NCBI GenBank assembly: GCA_033439765.1
Contig: JAULSN010000009.1
Location: 1,488,001-1,552,000 of the forward strand
Direction of reading: 5' to 3'
Length of the DNA stretch: 64,000 nt
Source: Lasiosphaeria ovina
Taxonomy: Eukaryota > Ascomycota > Sordariomycetes > Sordariales > Lasiosphaeriaceae
Shown piece by piece: positions 31,630 to 43,356 of the stretch. The notes under the pieces are model-generated. The model had not been told where the DNA came from. It saw nothing but the letters and a program-made list of their open reading frames with translations, and searched no databases. The position numbers were made by a program, and so were the translations under genes. The number at the start of each line of letters is the position of its first letter. Within the stretch, counting starts at the first letter, position 1.

Positions 31630-33505
31630 TCACTTGCCACATGTCCGCTTGTTATTACATCGCGTCTTGGTCCACTCGCGCATCCACTGCTTGACGAAGA
31701 CGGCCTCGGCGGCCTGGGCCTGGGCGACGGGCCTGGGCGGGAGCACGCCCGGCACGGTCTGGTTGGGGAACAGGCCGTTCTCGTCCCAGTGGTGGACGCC
31801 GTCGGCGATGAGCAGGAACGGCTGCGACGCGGTGCTGGGCCGCGGCGGCAGCCCCAGCGCGTGCGGCGTCGCCGCCCGCCACGGGTCCTTCTCGCCGTCG
31901 ATGATGGCCAGCCGCGGGTAGCTGATGCCGAACCCGCCGTGCTTGTTGATGCTCCCCACGTCTGACGGCGTCGAGATGTCGAATGCCAGCCGGCAGATGG
32001 CCGATGTGTAGTTCAGGTCGATCAGTCGCGAGATTAGAGGCAGCTGGGTCGCTGGTACGCCTGAGCCCGTCTGCAGGTATCCCCATCTATGAGAGTAATA
32101 GTCAGCGCCGAGCACTTGGCCAAAAAGGAAAACAGTTTGAAAGCCGGGAAATGCTCACTCTGTGCAGAACTGATACGGCCACGCCCGCCACGTCTGCTTG
32201 ATGTCGTCCTGGCGGTAAAAGGTGGCGTTGAAGTTTGTAAAGCAGACGTCCTGGTCTGCCGGACGGCACCCGCTCACCGTGGTCACGTTGACGTAACCAA
32301 TGTAGTTCAGCATCTGGGCCGTGAGCGTGTCCAGCTCGCCGCCGTAGCCGCCCGCGGTTGAAATAAGGTCCCTGACCTCGGCCTCGAGCCCCGCCGGCGC
32401 GTCCGGGTAGAGCTCCGCGGTGGAGCTCACGTTGGCGCAGTACAGGCCGAAGCTCGGGTCGCTTTGCGTGGGATCCCAGTTCGTGCTCTGCAGGCCGGCA
32501 ATGCCGAAGCTGATGGCGTTGGCAAAGTCGTCGGTGCGCGTGACGTTGCCGAGCCCAAACGCCTCCTTGAGCCGCTGCACGACTCCGTCGTCCGTGTCGC
32601 GCGGCTTGCCGAGCGCGAGCTTGTCGATGACATCCGTCAGCTTCTGCGTGGCCGCGACGCAGGCCGGCGGCCCGAACAGCCGCGCCGCCTCGTAGTACTC
32701 CCAGTAGTCATAGATGGCCTCGGTGACGCCCGACGACGAGATGGCGCCCCAGTACACGTCGGGGTAGAGCTTGCGCAGAAACGCCACGAAGGCGCCGGCG
32801 TACGAGCCCCCGTAGGCGATGTAGGGCGTCTTGGGCGCCGTCAGGTTGAGGTGCTCGAGCCCGGGGAAGACGACGTGGCGGGCAAAGAAGGCCATGTCGG
32901 CGAGGGCTTGGTCCGTGGTCAGGAAGCGCAAGTTCGCGGTGCTGAGGTCGGCCACGGGGAAGCTCTCGCCGTAGTAGCGGTGCTCGAGGATCACGCCCAA
33001 TCCGCCCGTGGCCTGGGCCAGCTGGGCGACGATGCCCTTCTGCAGAAACGGGAGGCGGCCGGCGCCGTCCGTCTCTCCACCCTGCAGCACGATGACGGGG
33101 CCGCCCTTCTTGTAGTGGCTGGCGTCGAACCAGTAGCGCAGGGCGAAGGTGGCGTCCGAGTGCGGCTTGTATCGCGAGTCATTGTGGAAGTGGTCAACGG
33201 GAACCTGGAGCGTGCGGACCGGGTAGAGCAGCCCTGGATCCACATCCCGGGCTTCAATGCCGCTCCGCTTGGCCGCTGCCCCTTGGAGCTGGGCAGCTTC
33301 CTACCGTTGTTGTCAGCAGTGTTACGAAAACCCCAGGCCTAGGGACTCGGGCGACGTGGGGTTGCCTGACGTCTCAAGCATTGTCTGTGCCTACCTTTTC
33401 TCGGAAGGCCTTGATTATCCAAGGCGACGATGTGGTAAGACCATGGCTGACGGCGGTGAGGGACCACAGCACGGCGCCGACAAGGGCACCCCGAATCACG
33501 ACCAT
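31630..33505 (-). CDS. Secreted serine peptidase, family S28
   Basis: Exons 33505-33395, 33300-32159 and 32086-31630 give 569 residues in frame. The N-terminus (MVVIRGALVGAVLWSLTAVS) is a clear signal peptide. The mature part has the S28 start VPVDHFHND, the oxyanion region GGPVIVLQGGETDGAG, LEHRYYGES, the nucleophile elbow GGSYAGA with the catalytic Ser, and late in the protein IIDGEKDPW with the catalytic Asp and DGVHHWDENG with the catalytic His. Several N-glycosylation sequons are visible (NVT, NYT). Family members cleave after proline (prolyl-carboxy- or dipeptidyl-peptidase-like), usually at acidic pH outside the cell. It starts the secreted-protein block continued at 34.5 and 37.3 kb. 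No lesion seen. Confidence 0.92.
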
Positions 33506-33617
33506 GCTGCCACGAACTACTGCCTTGCTCCTCGAGGAACACAAAGCACGGAGGGAGATAGGTAGGGATCACTCACCTCGACGATCCGCAGGGCGCGGGG
33601 CCCAAGACGGGAGGGAC

Positions 33618-33623
33618 TATATA
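33618..33623 (-). promoter_or_regulatory. Possible TATA box of the S28 peptidase gene
   Basis: TATATA on the minus strand about 115 bases upstream of the start at 33505. Confidence 0.35.
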
Positions 33624-33639
33624 CCGTTTCCCTAGAACA

Positions 33640-34470
33640 GAGCTAATACAAGAGAACTAAGTCAAAGCCAATACTAATCCCGAGGGATCCATTCGCATTA
33701 CCGGCAAGCAGCGGACCACCAAACACGTACGGGGAATGTAGTACTGTCTGTACTGAGGTGCATGTACAAGAGATACCGGTATATGCCTGAGTTGGGTAGC
33801 GGTGCCGTGCCGCAGACGGTGCTGACGCGCGCCGAGCTAGGCGAAACGAGGAAGGTGTCGCTCTACCCTGGGAACTGCTGACTCGAACTTCCTGTTTGGC
33901 AGCACGCACTTTGCCTGGCGATGCTGCTGCGCACCCGCAGCGGCAGCTGCTGTCTACCTTGGGCCCGGTTGGGATCTGCTTGGAGCAGGTTTGCCGTCTT
34001 GGGTGCGATGGATGGTGCGTGTTTGCTGCAGAGTTGAGGATGGAATGGAATGTCTGGGTGGTCGCGATGGATGTGATGCGACGGGATGGGATGCGCTGCG
34101 CTAGCAGAGGGCTTCGGCAGCCGCTGACCGAGTCGCGTCGCACGGGCTAGCTCCCTTGGGCTACAGTCTCCCGTCCCCTGTCCCGCAGAGGGTGGCGTCC
34201 GCCAAGGGCGCTAAACGTCACTGTTCACCGACAATGGACGGACTTCAAGGAGAACAACGGCCTCGAATAAACAGTGGAAAATTATATGGCTTTCAAATAT
34301 GGACTATTCTCAGTCTACAAACCGCCATATATCTCGCACTGGGTCAGCTGATTATCTGGAATACCAGCGACTAATTGCTAATTATTGAATTGAGACTCCA
34401 ACATGCCACGTCTGTTTGCTGATCAACTACCATCCTCCCACCCTGTCAAGGGTCAAGATCGTGGCCCATT
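33640..34470. other. Intergenic, no supported gene
   Basis: Lies between the promoter of the S28 gene and the 3' end of the next minus-strand gene. Frames here are short, without motifs. Confidence 0.5.
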
Positions 34471-35205
34471 CTAGCTCCACTTGATGGTAGTAACATTGTC
34501 GTAACAGCGAACGGTGGCCGCAAACTCGTGGCTGGCAAAAGCGTCGGGCGGCAGCGAGTTGAGGGTTGTGCACTGCGGCACCAGCGAGATGGGCGCGCAT
34601 CCGTCCGGGATGTTGGCAGAGTAGAGGAAGCCGCCGTCGGGGCCCACAAAGGTGGCATATGCATATTCGATGGTGATGAACTTGGTGCCGTAGTAGGGCA
34701 CGGTGTTGTTGCATGCCACGAACGTGCCGGGCCCCAGGTTGTTCTGCAGGACCGCGTAGGGGCTGTTGGGGAAGTTTGTGATGCTGCTCGGCGTGCCAGT
34801 GCCACCGTTGATGAAGACGTCGTGCTCCGTCGGGTACGTGGCGTCGAACTGTGTCGAGTTCTGCACGATAATGCCGTACGGAGTGAGCGGCGTCGCAGTG
34901 TCGGTCAGAACGCTGCTCTGGCCGAAGCGCACCTGCTCGGCCGTGCCGTTCTCGTAAAAGATGCGTCCTGGCACAGACGATGTTGGCGACTGCAGAACAG
35001 CTACGTCGAGCGCTGGCCCTGTGTGCGCCGCTTGCACCACCCAGCCGTTGATGGACGGCACGAGGTCTTTGCTTGGGTCCGTGACGTTGGCGACGAGAAA
35101 GAATCCTTGGGATAGCGACGTGGGTGCGTGGTGGGGAGCGTGTCGCTGTGCCGGAGCTGCTGCTGCAGCAACCGCCGCGAACGAAAGAGACGGGAAGAGT
35201 TTCAT
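34471..35205 (-). CDS. Secreted protein of unknown function, 244 aa
   Basis: A single-exon gene. MKLFPSLSFAAVAAAAAPAQR is a textbook signal peptide with an Ala-x-Ala-type cleavage region. The mature chain is rich in Thr, Asn, Pro and Gly, with several Asn-x-Ser/Thr sites (NVT, NGT, NST, NNT). Four cysteines lie in the C-terminal third (VACNN, DGCAP, PQCTT, VRCYD), consistent with two disulfides. The pattern of strands such as GWVVQAAHTG and GIIVQNSTQ suggests an all-beta extracellular protein. I do not know its function; it is too large and Cys-poor for a typical small effector. It lies between two secreted peptidases transcribed from the two strands. Confidence 0.75.
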   Translation of the reverse strand: MKLFPSLSFAAVAAAAAPAQRHAPHHAPTSLSQGFFLVANVTDPSKDLVPSINGWVVQAAHTGPALDVAVLQSPTSSVPGRIFYENGTAEQVRFGQSSVLTDTATPLTPYGIIVQNSTQFDATYPTEHDVFINGGTGTPSSITNFPNSPYAVLQNNLGPGTFVACNNTVPYYGTKFITIEYAYATFVGPDGGFLYSANIPDGCAPISLVPQCTTLNSLPPDAFASHEFAATVRCYDNVTTIKWS

Positions 35206-37338
35206 GGCTGAGACACGAGAGATCTCGCTACTATCTTGAAGATGAACCAGAATTAATTAGCAGGCCAGGAGACTGACTGAAGGGGGCAGTTCTTAGTTCT
35301 TGGCTGGGAAGGGTCGATGCTAAATCGGGTGGGATTTATGCTCGCCCTGGCCGCGGCCGCGGCCGGTTGACGACATTCGCAGCTAGAGAGTGGGCGTTGG
35401 ACGGGAATAGCATGACGAGCGGGCGATAGGGCGACGGAGTTGAGAGGTGGTGGTTAAACCCGTCGTGAATACGAGGTCGGGGGGCTCGTGACTGCCGATC
35501 ATGGCCAAATCCCCAACTCTGTCGGCACTTTTGCTGGCTTTGGCAGGCCACTCGCCAAGCAGCGTCATCGCTTGAAGCGGCCCGCACCGCCATTCCATTC
35601 GGAATAGATTTTGGCGACGATTTGTGGAGGCAATACGAGAGGCGATTTTCCAGTAACGTCCTATTCTACGGCTAGCGGCGCGAGATGTCTTGACTTCAGG
35701 TATTATGCGTTGCCACGCTGACATGCAGGTCGCCAAAACGCTGTCGCAAGACCACTTTGACTCGGAAAAGCTGGCAGTCGAAAGCCTGTCCCAATACGAA
35801 TTATTGCAACATACGCTTTCGGCAGTGACACATCGTGGCTGCACTTGGCTATGATTATGTCTATTCTTCTTCTTCGTCTTCACATCTCGAGTCGAGACCC
35901 GAGACTGCAATGAAAAAAAAGAGCCAAGTTAGAAACTTGTTCGCGTCACCTGGAGGCAGTGTAATACCAGGGACACAGTGGAGGGTGCTAATTAAGAGGC
36001 CGAGGCAAGACTTAATGTTCCTCCCATTTGCAAAAATTGGTTGATTTGTCCTCCACCGAGGTGGATGTGAATAGATACTACATTGACAACATGAGGAAGA
36101 AGAAGAGGAAAATAAATCAAAAAGTGCGCCAGGATGGGTTGTTTATATAGGCAGGGCAGATGGTCCTTGCACGGCTACAAATTTCAGAGTGGGTTCTTGG
36201 GTCCTTGACTGTTGCCCCGGCGGGTGGAGACGTGGCTCCCCTGGGTCTCTGGCGGCGAGCTCCAGTTCCAACAGACGAGTTGCTTCAAGTTGCTGTGGCC
36301 CTCATCCGTACCCAGTGCTCTCGGCGCTGAGATCATGGTGCCTGCCATCTCCTTCTCATCTTCCTTGAGAGCGAAAATCGGAGATACAGGAAGTCGTCCC
36401 TCTCCCATGACCCTTCAGACTTCCAGCTTTGTCTCCATTCCTCTCTATACCCGCATGCTCTTTGTCCCCCAGTACGTCAAGTACATCGAGATCTAGGCTC
36501 ACTCACTACCCAAGAGCGAGCGAGGGGCGTCGAGAGATTGTCCAAGATAAATACCCCAAGAGAAGCTGCCACATTAAACTGCTGCTGCTTGGCCGCCCAG
36601 TAGGCCGTGATTTGGACCGCGGAGGCAAAAGAAGACACCACGGTGCTATATATTGAATATTTATCCCAGCCGGAATAGATGCTGTTATATTTCTATCCGG
36701 GTCACTAGGCCCATGCCAAGCGGGCCGGGCGGCTGAAACCACTGACGACTCACGTCTGGGAGATTTGCGTGCTCCTAGCAGTCGATTGCTATCATCTCAA
36801 TGCCGCCGAGCCGCAGTCCGGTTAATCCACTCATTTATCCAGGTGCTCAGAGCGCCCGAGAGGATTAGCGTGACTGCCCACACAATACTCTTCCGTGCAA
36901 AACCCCAATCCTTCGCCCCCAACTAGCCCTACACGCACATTCCAACACTTATTATTGATTCGTCTCGCCTTACACTTGCATTGGCGTGCTATACAAACAC
37001 TACGTTGGATACCTCGGAGTCCTGTCCTGCCTTGCCAAATGCCTTGCCAAATTGCTTCGACATCAGGCTAATTCTGGCGCCAACCTTGACCGCAGGCGTG
37101 ACCACAAACCTAACCCCGCCACTAAACCCAGAGAGACGCGTCCCCAGGGCTACTAGTTCTAGTAGACAGCCTGGGTAAAACACGTCTCTTGCTGTCTCTA
37201 CTCTTTTTCCTTGGCGCCATCCTTCAGTCTCTGCCCTCTTACCCCTCCAACTAATTCCTGCAGCCTTGTCACCTGCTCGTCCTTGAACCGTGACACGTCC
37301 TTCTCGACCGTTATTTCGCTTCTTTCGTTCATTTCGCG
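35206..37338. other. Long intergenic stretch, no supported gene
   Basis: About 2.1 kb between divergently transcribed secreted-protein genes. Small frames are present on both strands, none with a motif or splice support. It should contain the promoters of both neighbours, but I cannot point to convincing elements. Confidence 0.5.
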
Positions 37339-39552
37339 ATGCAGACCATGAACAGGAACGGTGGTCTCAAGACGGAACTTGCCCCGACGTCGCTCCGCGC
37401 TCTTCTTGCCTTGCTCGCGTTCCTGTGCCACGCCCTATTGGTTGCCGCTTATGATACCAGCTACTTTCGCGATGTCAGCAAACGCCAAGGCCCTTTCTCT
37501 ACCGATTTCCAGCCTCACAAGGCTATCGTGGCCGACAAAATATCTCCCTCGCCGTTCCATAACGCCAACACGACGAGTGAGTACCCAAATCCGATGCACT
37601 CCCCCAATTGACGAATTGAAAATCTAATACATTCCACCGTCACAGAGTTTGCCGTGAACGGCAGTGCGATCCCCGAGATTGACTTCGACGTTGGCGAATC
37701 ATATTCTGGCCAGCTGCCTGTTGGCGGCGACAGCGACGGAAATCTCTTCTTCTGGTTCTTTCCTACCGTGAAACCGGACAGGCCCAAGGAGATTCTGCTA
37801 TGGCTCAACGGCGGAGTAAGTAACCCCCAACGGTGCCCCCCATAAAACTGATAGAATGCTGTATTGGCTTACAACTGGAAAACAGCCTGGCTGCTCCTCC
37901 TTTGAAGGACTGATGCAGGAAAACGGACCAATCTCGTGGCAGCCAGGAACAATCAAACCTGTTCGTAACGTCTGGAGCTGGCACAGATTGACCAATGTGG
38001 TCTGGGTCGAGCAGCCCGTTGGCACTGGCTTCTCTACCGGAAATGTCACGGCGAAGGACGAGGATGACGTCGCAAAGCAGTTTATGGGCTTCTGGAAGAA
38101 CTTTATCGATACATTCAGCATGCAGGGCTACAAAGTGTACATCACGGGCGAGTCTTATGCGTAAGTTTGACCCAAATGCTGCAATGCGTTGGACAATGTC
38201 TAACACGGAGACAGCGGCATGTATTGCCCGTACATTGCGAGCAACTTCCTCGACGCCAACGAGACCACCCCCGGGTACTTCGACGTCCAAGGCATGTTGA
38301 TCTACGACCCTGCCATTGCCTACCTCGACCTCCTTACCGTAGTCCCGATGGCGTCCATGGTGAAGTACTGGGGAAATGCGCTGCCGCTGAACGAGACGGC
38401 CCGAGCCGGCCTGCAAAACATGAGCGCCGCGTGCGGTTTCGACGCCTACATGGACAAATACTTGACCTTCCCGCCACCTGGCCCTCAGGGTGACTTCTGG
38501 TCCCTGTACCCCGAGGGCAGCATCCGCTACTGCCAGACGAGCCGCTACGTCGAGAAGGCCGTTGTCGAGATCAACCCGGCCTTCAACATCTACCAGCTGA
38601 CCCAGCTGTCGCCCATCCTCTACGACCCGCTGGGGTTCTCCAACCAGCCCGGCGGCGACACCAGCGAGGTCTTCTTCAACCGGCGCGACGTGAAGGAGGC
38701 GCTGCACGCGCCGCTGGACGTGGAGTGGGCCGAGTGCAGCGGGCCCGTGTTTGCCGGCGGCGCCGACGACGACCTGTCGGACCCGTCGGTGGTGCGCGCG
38801 CTGCCCAGCGTCATCGACCGCACCAAGAACGTCATCATCGCCCACGGCGCCCAGGACCTCGTCCTGCTGGCCAACGGCACCCTGCTCGCCATCCAGAACA
38901 TGACCTGGGGCGGCAAGCTGGGCTTCCAGACCCCGCCCCGCGATCCCCTCTTCGTCCCCTACCACGACGCCGGCTACGGCCCCGGTCGCGTCGCTGGCTC
39001 GGGCGTATTGGGGACGACACACACGGAGCGCGGGCTGACGTGGAACTTGGTCTTGATGACTGGCCATCAGGCTGGTGCCCCCCCCCTTAATTGCTGGACA
39101 AAGTATCGAAGTCTGGGGTCCATTTGCTAATGTTATTCTTTCACAACGCATAGGTTCCCGAGTGGCAGCCGGCGGTCGCGTTCCGACAGGTCGAGTTCCT
39201 GCTCGGCCGTATCAAAAGTCTCAACAGCACGCAGCCCTTTACCATCTTCCCGCAGACCCCGCAGCCAGACGCCGCCGTGCTGGGCCAGGGCTTAGGCATC
39301 ACCCTGGCGGCTGAGGCGGCAGTGTCGAGCGCACAACAGAGTGGTGGGGGACAATCGAGCGGAGATAAGCCCAGTCAGTAGCCCCCCTGTTGTGAAGTGC
39401 CCCGGTCAAGTCTGTGATGTTACAAAGGGGCATAGCTAACGCGCGTGTCGATCCCCATCACAGGTGCGGCATCATCATCTTTTAGCAACTCGCTTTGGCG
39501 GAATCTCACTGCAGCTACGACAATAGCGCTCCTCGTCGTTGGGGGAATGTAA
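37339..39552 (+). CDS. Serine carboxypeptidase, family S10, probable GPI anchor
   Basis: Six exons (37339-37576, 37646-37815, 37886-38160, 38215-39070, 39154-39373, 39464-39552) give 615 residues. A signal segment ([20 protein letters not shown]) follows a short N-terminus; other hallmarks are WLNGGPGCSS (completed across intron 2), [11 protein letters not shown], the nucleophile GESYAGMY across intron 3, the Asp in [12 protein letters not shown], and the His in TGHQVPEWQP across intron 4. That intron needs a GC donor at 39071. The last intron (GTCAGT donor, CTAAC branch point) adds a Ser-rich stretch and hydrophobic tail [11 protein letters not shown], the shape of a GPI-anchor signal. If that intron is not spliced, the protein stops at 39381 without the tail. 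Role: removal of C-terminal residues from peptides at the cell surface or outside. Confidence 0.9.
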
Positions 39553-41920
39553 TTAGAGCCACAGCAAGAAAGGGGCAGGAGGCAGAACAGTTTACCTGGC
39601 GGTCTTGGAGGGATATTTAGAAGCAGTACTGTTGGAATCACCAGGGTACCGGTACTGGAAACAACAGGGCGCGCTGCGCGCTATAAGCTGGTGGCTCAAG
39701 TGATGGATTCGTTGTGTATGTTCTCTTCTAGATCTCGTTGCCCTGAGCAGGCGGCCGTAGGCCGATATATATATCCTGTTCTGCGCCACCACAGCCACTG
39801 CGTGGCTGGGTCGCAGAGCCGCAGGCTCCCTTGACTGACATGCGCGTCATTCCAACAAGTACTCTGGAAACAGCACATGGGACAAAGGCACTTGGAGAGA
39901 AAATAGAGGGAGAATAGGGAGTAACCCAAGTACCGGCTACAACCCAACGAGGTTCCTAGTGAGGCAGTCACTGGCTAAATTCAACACTATCCCTCCTCAA
40001 GTTCTCCGTGTGGCTGCTCCCCTTTCCTGATGGTATCGTCACCCAAGGAATTTCGTTGCGTACTAATGACCAGCTTGGCTTGGCTGAGAAAGAAGGTACG
40101 AAAGACTTTGCCGATGGTTGTAGTATTGCAATGTAGGCCGAAGGCACTGCGAAAAATCAGGTCAGTCCAGTCAAATTTTTGCCTGGGCTAGGAACCCCAG
40201 ATCTTATCATGTTGGCCTGGCCAAATGCCGCCCTGGGCCCAGGAATGCAGGGAAAACTGGGCCGTAAAAGGGCTGGAAATATTTGAGCTAAGCCCAAATA
40301 AATCGCTAGTTGATTTGATTTGAGTTGGGCTCAAAAGTGGCTGGTTTGATGTTATTTGTTTGAGTTGGCTTTATTTGAGTTGTTGGCAGCGCTGAGTACA
40401 ACAGACCAGAAATGGCGCCTGGTGAGCCCGAGCATCCAGATACAGCGCCCCGAAAGGATACATCCAATATTAGCTGCCTAGAGTATTCCGAAAGATGCTC
40501 GTCTGTCGTGTACCCGCGGTCATAACCCAATTCTGGAAGAACTGCAGCGGATTTAATTAAGACTGATTTGTGTCCGCAATCAGATGCGCTGGGCTCGAAA
40601 AAGATATAAGATTATCCATTTACTCCATGATACAGCAGAGACGGTGAATGCAAACCATTAGCAAAGATACGAACACTAACAATGGAATGACCTTCAATGG
40701 TTGGCACTTGTCAGTAAAAAATGTAGTTGGATATTGACATATGTAATTCTATCTACAGACCAACCAAATAATGCACTTGCTCCTCTCCTAACCCTCATTC
40801 GCAACGAAAGAATCCCCACCATTCAGCCGAGGTGACATTTTAAGGCCACTTTGGGTTCGGCTGAAATATTTGTTAAACAAGTTGGCTATAAGCCTACTTT
40901 CAACCCCAGTAGTTCAAACCTTAGTATTAGCGATAATAAGTATAAATTAAGGCCAAAACTAATCGTGTATATAATATCTTCGTCCAAAGTCCTAGTCCAG
41001 ATATATTGACTACGTTACTATGGTCGCCCGCATGCGATTAAATCAGGAAAAGACGCTCTACGTTACTTCTAACGTATAGTTAACTTTGACAATCGCGTCG
41101 GGTATGGCGTTCGAAAAAATCCACTGGCGCGCGGAGCCGCTCACACAAGATGTATATTCTTGACGCTGAAATGCCGAGGACTAGGCCGTCTGTGCGATGT
41201 AACTAATATGGCTGCCTGTATCGCGATCATTATTGGTTCAGTCAGACTGAGTTATTGACCCTTGCCATGCTATGAAGATTCTGGGCTCACCCCTCCTTCG
41301 AAAGACCGCTTTGGTTAGTTGTGTGTTTATCTGGTTCGCGCTCTTTTGATGCCAAGCAAAGGATTGTAAGGTCCCTGAATAGGGACCTGGGTGTTTGGAC
41401 TATCTTTTGAAGCCTGGTCCCGGGCCATCCATGGAGGTATCTTGACAGTGTTAGCTGGTGTTTCAATTCCCAATGAGGTCAGCGTACGAATTGTACGGCT
41501 TTTTTTGGCCACAGGGAGGTCGGCCGAGTGGTCGTCTGAAAGTCGTGTGCAACACGCGAAGCTCTGGTGCTTAGCTAATCTCAGTTGGAAGCAAGCCGAG
41601 GAGCAGCATCCATGTGCCACGTAGCCGCACTTGTCTCGGGGTTGGCGTCTGCTGCAATGGGCAATTGGCCAGGCGGACAAGAGCCTGATGGGTATGGGGT
41701 AGCCGGACATAAGGGAAGGTGGGTTACCCTGCAGTCACCGGCTTGTCTAAGGCTCCTCCCACTTTTTCCAGTGGGCACACGAGCCCGCTCTAGTTGCTTT
41801 CGACTACACAGCTCTTCTATCTCCCATTAAAACTTCATATACAACGGGAGCGGCAGCCAAAGCGGGGATCCCAGACCGCTTGTTCTTAACCATTTATTAA
41901 ACGGATCTATGCCGCGTGCA
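39553..41920. other. AT-rich interval, probable repeat debris
   Basis: No gene supported. Composition falls sharply after the carboxypeptidase gene. The part 40313-40382 holds imperfect repeats of TTTGAGTTGG. Frames are short and without motifs. Confidence 0.45.
40313..40382. repeat. Imperfect short repeats of TTTGAGTTGG
   Basis: At least three copies of TTTGAGTT followed by G or GG, spaced 20-40 bases apart in AT-rich DNA. Confidence 0.5.
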
Positions 41921-41922
41921 AG

Positions 41923-43356
41923 TTGACCTCCTGTTGCACACGTGATCGCACATTGCGCCTTATTAACACCGAGACGAAGAGACTGGAGAATTTCGGCAGC
42001 GGCGATGCTGGTATCCCCCTATATGCCATCCTGTCGCATACGTGGGGCAAGCCTACCGAAGAACTTACCTTTGACGACGTCAAAAAGGGAAATGTTGACA
42101 AACTCGGCGTCGGCACCGACAAGTTTCACGGGTGTTGCCGGCTGGCGAAGTATCACGACGTCAAGTATGCTTAGATCGACACATGCTGCATCAACAAGGC
42201 CGATGCCGAGGAGCTTCGAGAGGCCATTAACTCCATGTTTCGGTGGTACTGCGATGTCCATGTCTGCCTCGTATTCCTCGCCGATGTCCCCGAGTCGGAC
42301 TCCCAACAACATACGTAGGCATTAGAGCTCTTCTCGTCGAGCCGCTAGATCACGCGCGGTTGGACGCTGCAAGAGCTCCTAGCCCCGCGCAACCTCGTCT
42401 TCTACAATGCGGCTTGGGTGCACCTCGGCACAAAACTCGACTTCCGCAACGAGATTCAGCGGATTACGGGTGGGCATCCCCCGACGCGTCTCGAGTGGCG
42501 GGCCAACGTGCAGGTCACAAGCATGGCGCAGCGTATGTCCTGGGCTGCGTCGCGGAGCACAACCAGGGAAGAGGATCCCGCGTACTGCCTCCTCGGGATC
42601 TTTGACGTCATGATGCCCATGCTGTATGAGGTCGGCCCCTGGCGTTTCGTCAGCTGCAGGAGGCCATCATGAGGAAGACGCGCGACGACTCCATCTTAGC
42701 CTGGAATCTTCCTGCTCTCACAAAAGCGCTACGACACGCTTCTGCGGCGGCATACAGCGTCGGTAGCGGGGTGCTTGCTGTCGGCCCGTTAGGCTTTGCA
42801 GCTTGCGGCCAGATCGCCAGGCGGAAACTGTCAGCCGATGACCCCCTAGATGTACGAGGGGGCAACCTCCGCCTCAACCTCCGCCTCTACACCCGACTTG
42901 CGACTGGTGGGATACTCGGCCTGCTCGAATGCGGTCCCGAGAACGACGCAGGCAGCGTGGTGGGCGGGAATCCCGCTCGCGTTCGTGCCGGGAGGGCGGC
43001 CTGGAGAGTTCTTCAGACCAGAAGGCCGCCGTGCAAAACTAGTTCGGCGCACGCCTGTAGGGACTAGTGGCGATACGGTGACGGCCAAGAGGGAGCTTGC
43101 TTACATTGCTTGCGAGCCGCCCCCGGCGGCTGCCCAAGGGTGTTGGGTCCGCATTTGCCTTAGTACCAGTTCCTCTTCCAAACTGGAACTGGTCAAAGTC
43201 GAGCCTTCTCATCGCTGGGACCCTGAAGGCGACCGCTCTTTGATCAAAATGGTGGCTGCACCAGACAGGGACGGCCCGCCGAGAACCTGGGCTCGGTTCC
43301 ACTCGCAATACAACCCCAATCAATCGTACGCACGATTTATCGCTTTCCAGCTATAA
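41923..43356 (+). pseudogene. HET-domain gene, inactivated
   Basis: The HET (heterokaryon incompatibility) domain is readable along the plus strand: LRLINTETKRLENF, YAILSHTWGKPTEELTFDDV, IDTCCINKADAEELREAIN, ITRGWTLQELLAP, MAQRMSWAASRSTTREEDPA, YCLLGIFDVMMPMLYE, then a C-terminal part with EFFRPEGRRAKLVRR. Three TAG codons (42172-42174, 42316-42318, 42346-42348) break it; two fall exactly on the Trp of the family motifs W-IDTCC and SRW-TRGW. The usual initiator ATG before RLIN is TTG (41953-41955). Frameshifts lie near 42635 and 42945. In living fungi HET proteins trigger cell death on non-self recognition during fusion. This copy cannot encode a full protein. The TAG changes fit TGG to TAG. 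Confidence 0.88.

Noticed and set aside
32464..33342. 292-codon plus-strand frame
   Set aside because: Antisense to the S28 peptidase exon 2; composition is Arg/Val/Gly-rich as expected of a shadow frame.
37805..39151. 448-codon open frame on the minus strand
   Set aside because: It lies exactly antisense to the S10 carboxypeptidase exons. GC-rich codon bias often leaves the opposite strand open. No domain motif.
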